This document shows positions 15,901 to 29,900 of a stretch of 64,000 nucleotides of DNA, piece by piece. The stretch is taken from positions 35,451,385-35,515,384 of the forward strand of contig NC_088295.1 in the NCBI RefSeq assembly GCF_032854445.1, in the 5' to 3' direction. The notes beneath the pieces are model-generated. The model was not told the origin of the DNA and did no database searches. It worked only from the letters and a program-made list of their open reading frames with translations. The DNA is from Liolophura sinensis. Its lineage: Eukaryota; Mollusca; Polyplacophora; Chitonida; Chitonidae. Made by a program: the position numbers and the translations under genes. Position 1 is the first letter of the stretch. Every line of letters starts with the position of its first letter.

Positions 15901-18900
15901 AAACCTTTTAAGTGTAGCTGTGTTCGTAGTTCTTTAGTATTTGCTGAATGTCAACTGAGGTAGTTCCAACACTGGCAATTTATTCATTAATATTTATTTA
16001 TTTAATTAGAGTTGTGATCCGTACTCAAGAGTATTTCATTTATTTGATGGTGTGAACCATTACAGTGTGAGGAAACTTAACAGAGCCCGGGGCACACCCA
16101 CAGGTTTCTAACATACATTCCCATGCATTAGCACTCCTATCTAGAGATTGCCTACCTCCAGATTCAGCAGTTTTTTCTTACTAACTACACCTGCATCATG
16201 CAATGTGAAGCAGACTCCATAGAACTCCACATCACACAGCTAATAATTACCTTGATCAGCTCTGACAGGGAACTCCCAGTCCCTCATCCAGTCTAAGTGC
16301 CGCACTTTGACAGGTGCAATTCTCTCTGCCCTCAACAACAGCTGACTGTTTATACCTGCATTATGCTCAGCCAATCTCAGAATACTGTTATGGACATCTG
16401 CAAAACAAACTAACTTTATGATCTGACATAACATATGGCCATCAACACACTAAAGGCCATCCACTTCTCAGTGGGCTTTTTATATTCAAGACAGAGAAAC
16501 TTTTACAAGGGCCAGAGTTGAACCCATAATCTGCACTTCTGAGGGGCTTCCCAAAATGCTGAGACCAGTGCATAAGTACTTGTTTAGTTGGAGAATTACT
16601 GACACAAGTAAACTACTGCTACAAGAAGGCTTACCTGTACAGAAGACCTGTTTAGCAAACAGAGCTGTGACAATGCTAGTCAGTCCCACCCCTGCCCCCA
16701 GCTCCAGTGTCACATGACCAGTAAACAGATCTGCATTTCCAAGAATGTACTCGCATAGTAACAAAGCTCCTAACCAAACCTGCAAAGTGTACGGTAGATG
16801 AGGAGATTTACTTGGAAACTATGCATGTACATGGACACAGGTATATTTATTTATTTACATGGTGTTTCACACCATACTCAAAATTTTTTCACCCCTATGA
16901 TGGCAATTAGCTTATTAATGAAACTGACCCAAGAAAACCACTGCCCTTCAATATGCCAGATGTGTACCTGACAAACCTCCGGAATCAAACTATCACATAT
17001 AACACACTGAATGCATATGTGGTATCAATTAAAGACACTGACATGATTGTATCCACATTAATTCATGACAAAATATATGCAGAGGGCATTTAGATATAAA
17101 TTATTTTCCCAGTTTAATCCAGTTGCAGGTAATAATCAGCTCCATCTTGAGTCTCTTCAAATGTAGCTTGTAAAATTTCACACTTACAGATGCAAATATC
17201 TCCTAGAGAAATAAGACTTTATTTTTTTAAACCTTCATATAAATGTGACATGGTTACACGTCACATGGAAATAATCAAAATAATTGAAAAAATGGAGGAC
17301 AAATCTGTGGTATGAGAAGACCACCAAGACCACTAGGGAATGTAATAACATAACATAACAGCAAAGGTGTGGAAGTAGAGCGAGAGAGAGAACTGAAGTG
17401 GTAAACCTTTGGAAGCTTACCTGATGCCCCACATCCCCTCTCTGTGTGGCTAAATGGTGAACTAAAACATAAACAGATTAATGATTTTATTCTGAAACTG
17501 AAGACAAAAACACTAGAACATGTCTTTTTCAGGATCCAGGATACATTTATTAATACTGAAATATAGTGATTATAACAATAACAGTATGGGCACTTAGCTT
17601 AATATTGCTTCTAATGAGCAACCACTTATCTGGTAACCACATTCATGCCACACACAACAAAAATTGAAACCTGTCCTCAGGAAAATGACATTTGTTATTG
17701 TCTGACATTGTTTTAGGTTGTGTTAAATTAATTCCAGAGGTTTAATGTTAAAAGTAAACATCATGTATAAAACAGTTGTAACAGTAACTGATTGTGAAGA
17801 AAATAATTGATGTAACAGGTCGGGTCTGAAATGAGTTTACCAATTGTTATGACAGACGTGTTGGATGTATCAGACTGCAATGGTCGCTGCAGGATGAGGT
17901 CACCTTCCTCATCTTCCAAAGAAGCCGTCAGGCAGTGGGTCTGTTTTTTGAGGTTAGGGCTGACAAGATCTAAATCTTCACAAAGCCTCGGTTTCTTCAC
18001 AGCTGTGTTCCCTCCTACATCTACATGTACATCTGGGGTTGTCACATTTTGTGATTCATCCCTGTCAATTTCTCCTCTCTCGCTTGTAAAATATGAATTT
18101 TCTTGGTTATTTGCACATAAATTTATGTTTCAAAATTTAACCAGCAAACAACTTTTCGTAGAATCATTTGCAACTTGCAAGTTGGTCATTTGCATATAAA
18201 TTTATGTTTCAAAATTTAACCAGCAAACAACTTTACGTAGAAGAGCTTAATGACTACACACGCACATAAGATTAATTAACATCCTTATACCATGGTTCTG
18301 TTGTAAAAATAGTGAAAACTAAATTAAAAGCTAAAGCATTTCATTGTCATTATGACCATGGTGGGGCCGTACTAACACTGATGAGACTTTCCCTTCATTA
18401 CTGCATGCTTGGTCTGTCTTGTCTGTAGCTGTCGGAGCATTCGCTATTGCACGTCCTGAGTAAGTTCTATGATTGTCGTCTCCAGATTCCCCAGGTCCTG
18501 CTGGTAAACCTTCTACACCAAATACAGCTGCTGATACATCAAACCTGGACACTGCAAATTAAAACCGTCATAAGTTTAACAATATAAATATATATCTACA
18601 ACAGACAACATAACATGGGAATCTTTACATCTAGATCTGCTGGCACTACTATCATAACGCTGGGTGCAGGTCGACTTGTGATTCTAAGTAACTGTGTCCA
18701 GCTTGACAGAGTCGACCTACGTGTTCGTCAAATAGTCTGATGAAGCCTTCTGAACATGAGCAATTAAACGTGACCATGCAACTGGTTGCACAGGTGCCTA
18801 GATCGGACACTAGGTACACAACTGGATGTTACAAGAAAGTAGATCATGTTCAATTTCAAGGAACTGCTGAGTCAACAGTTGTTGGCGATCTCAAGCCCGC

Positions 18901-19707
18901 ATGGATCGACTAGAAACAGCACCTCATGGGATACCCCCTTCAAAGCTGATGTTTCCAGTTGCTTCTAGTCACCCAAAACCCAGCTGTTCCCCCTTCATAA
19001 TGTCACTCTACACCCGACAGTATAAACAGGAGGCTATTTTACAGGGCCTACCCATACAGTACATGCCAAATGAAACATGATTCAATTTGTTCTGGCTAAA
19101 GTTAATTATTTTTTTTTTAATCCAAAACTTACTAAACGACTATAATAAACAATATTTTGTTAGAAAATAAAATATTGGCATAAGGATTTCAACATTATTT
19201 GTAAATAGTTTTTCATTATCGTTTCTAACAGTAACATTGTGTGTTGGAAAGTAAATTGATACCGTATTGCTGGATAAGGCACAATTAATGAATTATTAGG
19301 TTATTATTAGAAATCTCTAGGTATTGGCTCTGTAGTTGCGCAACACTGTATGGTAGGCCTACAGGTGAGCTTTGCAGCTACCCATTAATTATAATACACT
19401 GTCGGCCTATATCCGATGAATAGCAGTGCTTGCTATCGTGTAATTTGGTGAACTACTCAGTAGTTACATGTAGCAATAGTAGGCCTACCGTACACGAGCT
19501 TCTGTTGGCCCTATTGATAGCGGTACTGTCAACATTTATTTTTTATTTTATACCTGCTAAATTCTGTAATTCATCTGGAACTCCACTTTCAGCAGCCTTG
19601 TAACTGAATTGGGGATAAATAATACAGGCAGACGATTCATTCTGGCTCAGGGTATTAAACGGTGTTGATATATGAACATCTGACAACACAACTTCATTCA
19701 CTTCCAT
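12989..19707 (-). CDS. METTL22: METTL22-type protein lysine methyltransferase
   Basis: METTL22 is a seven-beta-strand SAM-dependent methyltransferase; the human enzyme acts on KIN17. Exons read on the minus strand: 19554-19707 (ATG at 19705-19707; VLSDVHISTPF matches the family N-terminus), about 18365-18551, 17841 to about 18095, 17421-17449, 16635-16779, 16251-16397, 15491-15568, 13611-13710, and 13169 down to 13001 or 12989. The 16635-16779 exon carries VWLGALLLCEYIL and the SAM-binding motif VTLELGAGVGLTSI. The next encodes NSILRLAEHNAGIN and VRHLDWMRDW. Then come VVYDEDLTEGFF, LYLSLEKR and CPAYDHFRQCL. Phases join cleanly from 17841 to 13169. The donor of exon 2 and acceptor of exon 3 are ambiguous. 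The last exon either stops at a TGA (12989) or is spliced at 13001 to an unseen exon. Confidence 0.9.
13849..13932 (-). mobile_element. SINE tail fragment
   Basis: Reverse-oriented tail: TTTATCTGATTGGTGTTTTA, then CTTAAGAATATTTCACTTAT, ACGATGGTGGCCAGCATTAT and GTTGAGAGGAAAC. It lies in a METTL22 intron next to the 45-bp minisatellite. Confidence 0.75.
14160..15345. repeat. 45-bp minisatellite, about 26 copies, in a METTL22 intron
   Basis: The unit contains TGGCATCATTATGGTTATTT, ACATGTAGTAAATCTCAA and TGG(C/T)TTA. It repeats without spacers at a constant 45 bp, with a final 3-bp slip near 15323. Variation is confined mostly to a C/T in TGG(C/T)TTATGG, CAA/CCA before TGG, and ACATG/ACACG. Because 45 is divisible by three and the unit lacks stops in some frames, long artificial open frames arise (14068-15045 with the 15-residue period LHVVNLNGLWHHYGY). 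ATTTAC and GTAAAT form a 6-bp inverted repeat in every unit. Confidence 0.95.
15979..16100 (-). mobile_element. SINE fragment
   Basis: TTTATTTATTTAATTAGAGT, then CCGTACTCAAGAGTATTTCA and GTGTGAGGAAACTTAACAGA match the tail and middle in reverse. Beyond the GAGCCCGGGGCACACCCACA region the similarity fades. Confidence 0.65.
16843..17000 (-). mobile_element. Degenerate SINE-like fragment
   Basis: The first 80 bp (TTTATTTACATGGTGTTTCA, CACCATACTCAA) recall the common SINE tail. The rest (GAAAACCACTGCCCTTCAAT, ACCTGACAAACCTCCGGAAT) matches the second repeat family seen at 6905 and 32880, so this may be a composite. Confidence 0.5.
18103..18241. repeat. 79-bp direct duplication
   Basis: TTGG(T/C)(T/C)ATTTGCA(C/T)ATAAAT followed by TTATGTTTCAAAATTTAACC and AGCAAACAACTTT occurs at 18103 and again at 18182, only a few differences apart. 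It abuts the upstream edge of METTL22 exon 3. Confidence 0.85.
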
Positions 19708-20821
19708 TGGTACAGAGAGAGGAGTTACTTCCCCTCATCCTCCAAGTTTGATATAAAAGACCTCATTTCAAAACAGTTTCACATGGTCAAACAGTATTTA
19801 AAGATATGCTTATCACTGAATATCCTGCTCAAATTGCTTGCACTAAAAAATCACCAGCTGAGCCAAAGACAGAAGGTCTAGTCCTTTTGCCTCCTCTTAA
19901 GCGACTTCCCAGCTGCCGCCATTTTTTACCAGAGTTATCTCCCCATTGATTAGTTGCGATTTCGCAGGGAGAAGTACATTTTCAGTGGTACCGTGATTAT
20001 AAAAATAGAAAGTAAAATATCTCGATGATCATTTATTCACAGCCTGTTAAAAAGGTATGCGCTTATGCACTTTTAATAACTTGAGTCATGCCCAGTGATG
20101 CCATTCTGTCGTCACGGTTCAAACCCAGATGCGGTCAAATATCCGACGTTCCAACATTTCAGTGTACCGGTAATAGTTTTCCTTTCTGGTGCACTTCATA
20201 AAATAATTGTAAGGTACATTGAACTAGTGCAGGCTTGAAATTACCTTCTGTACCACTTACATACAACATAATCAATGCTAGTCCGAATACCCGACGCCAT
20301 GGACAACATATATTTCGTGCTGGGGTTGCCATTGGCCAATTCTATGTCAATGCTTTCCATTAGGCCTACAGAGGCCTAATTTATTTATTAGGCATATTTA
20401 TTCTTCCGTGTGCAGACGATATCATTTAAATTTTGTTTACAATCACCATGCAGCACAATGTTTGAACAGCTATATTCCTAACTTTTTCATCTCTGTGTTA
20501 AAATGACCACATTTCTTACTTTTCCATGTCCGGTATATAGTTCAATACTGGACTATATAGTACCCATAACTCTCAGACGAATTGATGTTTCAAGGTTTGT
20601 AACCACCAGTCCAAACATAAACATCAGTTCTTTTACTTGGATAAAAAATATCCACTGAGTCTATTCCCAGTCCACTTACTGGTTATTCCCTGACCTCCCC
20701 AAATTCAACCAATATTTATATCCCACACTTTTAAGCCTACAGCTATTGTACCATTTTGTACAGAGTTGCAAGGGCTCTTATAGACTGGGTGCTCATAAGT
20801 TCCTTATAGGGATTACCCTAA

Positions 20822-21010
20822 ATGACCTTAAATTTCACCCAAAACAGTGCATTTCTAGAGGCAAATAAATGTCACAAAATATTATATTTGGTGCTGAAAT
20901 TAAACTTACAATTTCCCAGTAGAATATGTCCCATGTTCCAAGCAAACCTCAAAACACCTTTCTAAAATCAATAGAAATCCCAGAATCAGAAAAAATGGGC
21001 AAGTTGGTCA
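20822..21010. repeat. Dispersed repeat, copy 2 of 2
   Basis: Partner of 12680-12875: TTAAATTTCACCCAAAACAG, GGCAAATAAATGTCACAAAA, then AAACCTCAAAACACCTTTCT and AAAAATGGGCAAGTTGGTCA in the same order. Confidence 0.7.
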
Positions 21011-21380
21011 TGGATGAAACTCATGATGATTTAGGGCATGTACTCTCTCTCCACCAATATTTGCTTGAATGCTGCCTTATTTCAGATGCCTTGCAGGTAC
21101 AAGGCAAGACAACCGTTTCTCTGGTAGGGCCCTGTCCAGTTTTTATTCTCTCAAACACCAGATCACGGTCATATTGTAGCAGATATTGTTGAGTGAAGAA
21201 TAAAACTAACACATTATCAAAATTATGTGCTGGTGTTTCATTGTTGTTTATTGCCATGCTCAAAATTTTTATTTATATCACAGCAGTCAGCTTTATGGTT
21301 GCAGGAAAGTGAAGCGTCTTGAGCAAACCACTACATGGTACTTCCACACCCAAGGCTAAGTTTATCTTCACAAACCTGGT

Positions 21381-21790
21381 CAATTTTACTCCCACATCTC
21401 CACAACCCATACCAACTTTACTCCCACATCTCCACAACCCATACCAACTTTACTCCCACATCTCCACAACCCATACCAACTTTACTCCCACATCTCTACA
21501 ACCCAGGGTAACTTTACTCTCACATCTCCACAACCCAAACTAACTTTACTCTCACATCTCTACAACCCAGGGTAACTTTACTCTCACATCTCTACAACCC
21601 ATACCAACTTTACTCCCACATCTCAACAACCCAGGCTAACTTTACTCTAACATCTCTACAACCCAGGGTTACTTTACTTGCACATCTCTACAACCTAGAG
21701 TAACTTTACTCTCAGATCTCTACAACCCAGGGTAACTTTACTTGCACATCTCTACAACCTCAACCAACTTTACTCCAACATTTTGTGTAC
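21381..21790. repeat. 32-bp tandem repeat, about 13 copies
   Basis: TTTACTCCCACATCTCCACA followed by ACCCATACCAAC repeats head to tail; TTTACT is 32 bp apart at 21385 and 21417. Later copies drift (CCAGGGTAAC, TTGCACATCTCTACAACC). Confidence 0.92.
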
Positions 21791-23570
21791 ACCATTCAGA
21801 CTTTTGTCCCACAATCCCAGTATAATCCTACACACATGTACTATACCTCCACAACGCATTACATTTATCTTCAACACCATAAAATCTAACTGTCTAACAT
21901 TATTTATACCATAATACAGTAGAAGTACACAACGGTGTATCTTTTGCTGTTTAGGGTGTATGCTGTTGGAAAAAAATAACGCTTAGAACAATTCAAATTC
22001 AATATACAATCACACCAGCCTTTAATCTTCAATTCTCTCAACACATGGCCAATACAATTTTCACATATACATGTAACAAATTCAAAATTTAAAAAGACAA
22101 AATTTAAAACAAACTTTCAAAAGATCTTTATTTATACACATTTGGAAGATAATCCCAATGCAGTGATCAAATTTTGAACATATTTTCACAAAGAATAAAA
22201 TAAAACTGTCGCACACACATACAGTATGCCACATGAAACACTTCCCACAAATGTGTCCACTTTAAATCTGCATAAACATTTAGTCCACCATTCAGATAAA
22301 GCCTTAAAAATATATGGAAATAAATAACAGCTTGCAGTATTGGCAGATGAACTGTAAGGTCATAGATTTGGTACTCTGAAATTGCATACTGGGGTGGTTG
22401 AGTTGATATAGTCAGCTGGCAGTTGTATAGCAATAATCCTGGTCATGGTACAGTATAAATCTGGTGGGAGTCATTCTTCTAACTTGGACAACTCCGTCTA
22501 CATGTTTTATGATGTCAAATACTATCAACGGTGAGTCACATGGTATCCCAGGCAGAATAGAACTGGCCGTATTTTGCACTACAGGCCACTGCCAGCTGTA
22601 GAAACCCTGCCACCCACTTGTACATACATGTATATATACTTATATATATATATATATATTACACTGATCTACACTACCCAGAAGTGAAACCGCATTGTGA
22701 CAATGACGTACCCTTGAATATCGTTAATATTATCACAGTTACACATTAATCAAGAGGTCATTGGAGTTGAGCGTGGGGTTACAGGTGGACCAGCAACCAA
22801 GATGGTTAAATATCTGTATATGTACTTATATATAGAGACCAGATGTATGCTACAAACTGCTTACACCTCTACTGAAGGCCAATAACACATGTCAATGGCC
22901 ACAGAATTGTGAGAAGAATATACATATTTTTTCCTAGACATCCGTATAGCGTATGCCTTTAATGAACAACCACTGCTTTTATATGGGTACTAAATATACA
23001 AAATATACAACATTACTCACACGTCTCATCCTGACAGCCTTGTAAATCAACTAAAGTAAAGAATAATTTTACAAGTACTCACAGTAATACACAGTAAGAC
23101 TATCACCTATAAACATGCCAGAAGAATGGAGAAAACTCCAATACTAAAGGCATCATCCATGCTGAACAGACTTGTGCAATATTACTGCAACATCAGCAGT
23201 AATATGTCCACCACACCACAGAACTACCAGACAAATATCCGAGGGTTAATGAAGAGAGTGTATAATAAAAACTAACAGCATAAATACAACACAACGCAGG
23301 TGTGAGATTACATTATCAAAAGTAGTAAATTCCTCATATAAATACCCTCCCTCAGAACAGGCCGTTTAATTCACTGAAAGCAATGTTATAAAAATTAGCT
23401 AGATTTAAATATGCCCGATTCTGACTGGTCTCTCCATCATGGGAACTGTCGCTGTCTGGTCTATGCCAGCAGCCTATAGAATGACAACAGTCTTTATTCA
23501 AGACAAAGGCTCTAACCTAATATCTTTCAAATGAGTGTAATTGTTCGTGTTTGAAGCTAAGTTTCACTAA

Positions 23571-23961
23571 AAAGATCAACAGGTCACACATAAACGAAAT
23601 TACCAAGACTAAGTGACCCAAAAGTGAAAGAATAAGAACTCTGATCCAAGCATGTGATCTGGAATAAAGTGCCAGTGCATCAATAATACAGTTTTGTCCA
23701 TTACCTGGTACATAATGAGGCTCACCAGTCCCCTGCAAAGGGAAGCAAATGTTGTAACTGATGGAATAGCAGTGCCCTATCTGGTCGGGGCTTCTTGCAT
23801 AAAATGATTGTAGGATAATTTGACTGTAATTACCATGTCCACACATGAACAAAATTACCAAGATTAAGTGACCCAAAAGTGAAAGAATAAGAACTTTGAT
23901 CCAAACATGTGATCTGGAATAAAGTGCCAGTGGATCAATAATACAGACTTGTCAATTACTT
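23571..23961. repeat. Direct duplication of about 125 bp, offset 255 bp
   Basis: AAGTGACCCAAAAGTGAAAG, AATAAGAACT, ATGTGATCTGGAATAAAGTG and CATCAATAATACAG-like words occur at about 23590-23700 and again at about 23845-23955 with a few substitutions. Confidence 0.88.
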
Positions 23962-25246
23962 AAAGCCTCATTTTTTAAAATGTGTCTGCAGTTACAATCA
24001 ACTTAGCCTATAATCGCCAATGTGCAAGAGACAATCATTTTCTGCACACCACAGTCTACATGTACACTGGACCAGCACTCGGCCAAAATCAGAACATGTT
24101 TGTTTTTCATATGTTAATCAGATTCTACTTTGGTTTAAGCCAACAATGTAAATCTGCCATATTAAAAGAATGGTGAATTGATCAATAATTTAGCTAATTA
24201 TAGTACCCTCTTGTACTCTATTCAAGATGGCATCATTTACACAACTGTGGAGGAAACTATGCCAAGGCTAAGAGGCCAGGACTTTGTCGAGTATATGTAA
24301 TCATTTTACAAAAATTCCTACCTCAATTCCGTAAGTGTTTTCCCTACTGATTCAGCCTTCATGCCATTACAACAAAACAAAAAACAGCATTTAAGAAAAG
24401 TTGCAAAAAGATGGATTAAAGACATTTTGTGAAGGTGACCCCAGCACTTCAGAGCCCTTGTAGTAGGAGAGCTCTAAAAAACCAGAGATTTAGGAAACAT
24501 ACCAGTGTCCATGTACGTCAATAATATGATCACATCTGAAAATTCCTACATCATGACCAACTTTCTTTTCAGCTGAGTGGAGTAGGGCACACATTACACA
24601 TGAGTGATTTAATCAATCTGAACGCTAAAAGGGCTAAGTCAACCACATTGGTAATGCTAAGTTTCAGGATAAAAGCTGCGTTATGGAATACTGCAATGCA
24701 GTAATTTTGACTATTTGGAGACGAGGGGCCCATTTAAGGAAGCAATCCAATCGTGTCAGAACGTGTAACTTCCATGACATCACTTAGGTCCCAGAACAAA
24801 TGACACTAAAGCCAATTATTTTTGCGTGCACACTGCAAATAGTGTAAACACCAGTGTCCTTCTCTTGTATATAAAAAAAAACAATATTTTTAATCTCATT
24901 TTAGGAAACACCACTGGTGTCAGGTCTGTCAAGCATGAACAGTCAGTTTTTCATTGTAATCCTTCAATGATTAGTCAGCCAAAGGTGACAAACACAGTGT
25001 TTCTACCAAATCATAAATGCCCTTCTCTTATTAAGACAATTGCTATATTTGACTGCAAATTGGACTCATGACTACATTACTCATTTAGCCCCATTTCTGG
25101 GAGTTTGCTTTGAAGGTAGGATAATATCTAACCAGAAAAATGTGTTACAACTATAAAAGTAATCTTTTATCAGCTTTTCGTGCTTCTAAGAATGCTTTTT
25201 TGGGAGAAGTATTAGAACAAATACAGTCCTTTGTTGCAGCCGTGGC

Positions 25247-25426
25247 CTGATTTTGCGGGTGTGATTTCAGACCTGACCCTCCTTACTGTCTTATTTTGCA
25301 GATGTGATTTTAGACCTGAGCCTTCTTGCTGTCTTATTTTGCTGATGTGATTTCAGACCTGACCTTCCTTGCTGTCTGATTTTGCTGGTGTGATTTCCGA
25401 CTTGACCCTCCTTGATGTCTGATTTA
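25247..25426. repeat. 43-bp tandem repeat, four copies
   Basis: GTGATTT recurs at 25261, 25304, 25347 and 25390, each followed by a CAGACCTGACCCTCCTT-like stretch and (C/A)TGTCTTATTTTGC. Confidence 0.9.
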
Positions 25427-26956
25427 TAGGCTATTAGTATTTAATAATTCGATCACAAATTCTCAAACCAATACAATGCATAAAAAATGAAGCAACATTT
25501 AATGCCTTTGGTCAAACTGACAGATTAGACAATGTCCCACACAGGATCAAACCATCAAGTCTCAGCTTGGATTGACAACAGGAAAGATGGGCCGCTAACT
25601 AAACATCAATTAAGACTAAGATAAACAGCAAAACAAGCTGTACTCTAAAATTGCTATTTCTGATTATGTTTGATTACTAGATTGTCTACAACAGGCCTAT
25701 GATTTTACATCGGTGAAATCCTTTTTTTAAATTTTTTTATAGTTTTACTCTTTTTTAAACTTGTACAATCATAAATATGTATGTACACACAATACTGTTG
25801 GGAGTCAATAAATTATGTATTCCCAACTACAGACATGTGACCTATAAACCGATGTAGATATATTTACTAGCCCTGCTGTCACACAAAAAAAGCCACAACT
25901 GAAATGTAAATAAAAATAAAAATTTTTCTGATTGCTTTCCTGTTTTTTTTTTTTTTTCGAAAATGAAAATCCAAAAAATACACTTATCAAAATACACAGC
26001 CTCAATTTAAACCATATTCAAAGTCATGTAATGTACTGACAGAAATACACAGACAAAGTACTCTTCTGTCTGGGTGAAATAGTGAACCACCAAACACAAA
26101 ATAAATGTTTGTACACGTCATCCAAAATGAAGATACTAAATCACAAGAAAAACACAAAATTGAGGAAGGTAAGCACCAGTTAAACATACAGGTGGGATAA
26201 ATAGTTGTCCTCTTCTTGAAGGACAATATTCCTCTGGTAATACAAGCTATGCTAACCACCTCTCACAAGGAGAACTATACCTCATAGACACAGAATTGTC
26301 CAAGCTATTTCTCCAACAAAATATCAAAACAATATTCTGGGACATAAAGATATGTGTGGTAAACAAAGCCATAGATATCCCCTCAGTAGATCTGTCACAA
26401 AAAAAAACATAATAATAATATTTTGACACCCTTTCTAAGCAACAGATATGTTAGAGGACTGGACATTTGTATCTCTGCGATTCTGTGTTTATTCTGTAAA
26501 CAACAATTTACTGTATAAATCTGATTTCATTAAGTACAATGTTAAAATGTGTGGACATTCCTGTTACTTAAGATCAATATCCCAGTAAAGCTTATTCTAA
26601 CTTCATCCCTTTTTTTAAATACAGATATCCTAAATGTGTCCATGTTCTCTTTGGATAAGCTTTATTGTAAGAGTCTAGCCACAAAGCTCAATATTAAACA
26701 CACATACATTTACCAGAGGTTAAAATTGCACCATTGGTATTCAACCATACTGCATTACACTTGTACACATAGCCTGGCAAGCAGGGCCTCATCACACCCT
26801 GTGAGCCAAAATTAAGACTTGTAAAAAAAAACAAAAAAAAACCCAAAAACCCCTCCGGTTTAATTCTTTCATTTGTACAATTACCCAGACAAACTTGCCA
26901 CACCTATTATGCTACCAAGATTAAAACACACTACCAGATTTAAGCAGAGCTCAACC

Positions 26957-29900
26957 TCATTCATACTCCAGTATCTGTTTGTGGTAGAACAGCAAATACC
27001 TGAAAAATAAAGAATAGCAATTTCCCAACCTCATCTGGCAACAAAACATCGACAATTCACAGTCATATGTTTATAATGTCAACAACATTTGACTTGATAC
27101 TTGTAATCTCTAACAAAGGCCATGTTTGTACAGTTAAGCCAAAAGATCAGAACTATTCCGTATTTGCCAGAGGCAGACATTCATATCTGTGCACATATGT
27201 TCAAGGAAACATGTTGCTCACCTAAAAAACACTTGGTACAAATCATGTCTGTCATTCCAAAAAAATAAATTTAAGTGAAATTTATATCAAGTATTGGTAT
27301 TTATTTACTTGATGGTGTTTTTATCAAGTACTAACAATAGTAGATTATCTTAAAACTTCAAACTGATACTAGTGAACCTGTAACTTACCCTTCGCTGTTC
27401 AAAACTTCCTGAGGTACGGCCTTAGTGATCATATGGTCATCACACTTAAACCACTGGTTCTTGTGCTGACGAATGAAGCATGTGTAATGGCCGGCCTCAA
27501 TGGTGCCACTGTGGTTGACCACAGCAAACAGTGAGTATCTGTTAGAAAATACAATCCACTTTTATGTTCTACATATGCCTCCCACACCTACCTACCTGCC
27601 TGATGCATTTATTCTTTCACTTTCCAATAAAGGTATACATAGATTGAAGCGCTGATTAATAGAGTGTCCTCAAAGGTTCATATGAGACTAATTTACATAT
27701 TTATTTGACTGGTGTTTACGGAAAGCCAGATATTCTTTGTCCAGTGTCTTTAATGACAAAAGTAGCATTTCATAGAAAACAAATCACGCCCTCAAATTTT
27801 ATCTACAAATTACAAATTAACAGACTGATCAAATATTTTGCACCAAATGCCCTGCTTCAAATTTGTTAATATTTGTGAGAAATAGAACATGTACAAAGAT
27901 ATATAACAATGTGTTGTTAATCTATTAAACTGAAACACAATTGTCCTGGTGAAGGGATTGGACACATGATTAGTATTACTGAAAAAGGAGTAACCTACTT
28001 GTTGTCACAGGACAGACTGTTGGTGGATTCTAGTACAATTTGATTAGAATATCCGTTGTTGTTGTTTCTGGAGGAAGACATGAAGGGTGTCATGTCCAGT
28101 TCCTCAGGGAATGAGACATATGTTGAGATCTTCTTGTGGTAGCCTGTGGAATGCTCAAATCTCTGAAAGTTATAACAAAACTTCAGCGGTAACAAGACTT
28201 ACAATACATGTTTTAAAATTTCCTGTTTTAAAGTAAATACATAAAATCAAGAGACTGAAATATCACATGACATAAAGGTATCACATGTGATTTACAGGTC
28301 GTTAAAACACAAAACTTCAGCATTTAAAGGGTTATAACAGGGTAGAACTTTTCCTCATTAACCATCTTGCCTAACTAACTTACCTTCAAATGGAAACACA
28401 CTACCACTGGAAGCTTTTTCATCGTTAGCTGCTTTGTGGACTCCTGATAACTGTGGCATTTGCTACATTTTATCTTGGATGAACTGCCCAGATGTTCAGG
28501 CTTTGTAAACCTAGAGAAATACAGGCAGGATTACGACTCAATGACCTTGCTTTAATGCCTTCAGTGACACATTACACTGCACTTACACTAAGCTGAACCA
28601 ACTACAATTTCGGATTCATGTAGCTGACAAGTCTGTTTTTCATTTTAGCACATATCAACCAGGAAGAACATTCATAACACAATTTTTAGCAAATTCCCTT
28701 ACCCAGAAAAAAGTATAATTCATCAAGAGATGTTTTCATGAAAAATAAATGCACAATAATTCAGCTTAAAACACAGTGTTAAAAAATATTCTTGGTTATC
28801 AAGTAAACTCTGTCAGGTTTAGGACTAATTCCTTTTTTCTTGTGAATGTTACAATGAAGTAATGGAAGAAGTCAACACATAACACTATTACCAATATATA
28901 TTAATAAAATTTGGATAGAATGTTGAAAAATAAAGGTCTAATTTTAACTTAGTTCCAGCAATAGTGTAAAAGTGGCCTTTAGCTTATTTTTGCAAATTCT
29001 TTTTTCTCATCAGTTATAGGTAATTCAGTGATCAACTTAACATTCGTTTAAGATGCTTAACTCGCATTACCTTTTCAAGCAGTCAACTAATGAGGTAGGT
29101 TCATAGTTGCCAGGACTGTTTGAGCTTCCTGTAACAAACAATCATTGTAATATACATTAAGAGCTTAAGTTTATAGTTATTTGTACGTTAAAGTAAAAAT
29201 AGGAGAAGTTTATAATATCTATAGCGGATACAGATGAAACACATAAATATCAGCAGTTTGAACACAAAAATGAAAAGATTTAACTTCACAAAATTACAAA
29301 TTTGTAGGTTTAGCCTTGGTCCATTGTCCTGCTAGGGTCATCACTTAACATATTCATGTCCAGGCTACACCCACTGCCTGTCTGCTGATTCATGGTATTG
29401 TGGGGATGGTATTGTGAGGATTAAAAACTTTAATGGCTCAGAACACACTAAGTTCCCAGGTAAGGTATGTGACCAGTATGGAATCATGATAAATCAATTC
29501 TAAAAGGCAAAATAAAAAAATCTGATAAAAGGTACATGTAGGTGGTCCATGCAAAATGCCACATGACATGAAAAAGCATGTCACTTCAGTTACATAGCAG
29601 GCAACATGTTTGACATCGCACAAAAAAAAATTTGCGACGTTGAAGTCCTAATTCACTGCAGAGCCTGCTATTGTTACAGGAAAATCTGTCAGCATCCCAT
29701 TTCCAAGCATCTGCAAGTGTGTTGTTTATTAGAGTTCAATACACATGCATCTGATACATGTTAAAGAACTGTAGCATATTGCATGAAAGTGTAGAGGGTT
29801 ATGTACCAGATAGGATTTCCTTCACTGATAAATCAAGACCAGTCAAAATACTGTATTTAGTGTGACTCAAACTTGTGAGTGAAACCATTCCCATGTGGTT

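Larger units (their letters stand above)
19708..22000. other. Upstream flank of METTL22, no gene recognised
   Basis: This contains the presumed METTL22 promoter just above 19707; I see no clear TATA box. It also holds the dispersed repeat at 20822-21010 and the 32-bp tandem repeat at 21381-21790. Confidence 0.45.
22001..26956. other. Long non-coding stretch downstream of the USP22-type gene
   Basis: No supported gene. Part is probably the 3' UTR of the deubiquitinase gene on the minus strand, since its stop codon is at 26957-26959; several minus-strand AATAAA-like words occur but none is decisive. It contains a TA-rich run (about 22640-22662), the duplication at 23571-23961 and the 43-bp repeat at 25247-25426. 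Confidence 0.45.

Noticed and set aside
18720-18790. Possible hammerhead ribozyme (a CTGATGA word near 18737)
   Set aside because: The required GAAA core strand and three closing stems are not present at suitable distances.
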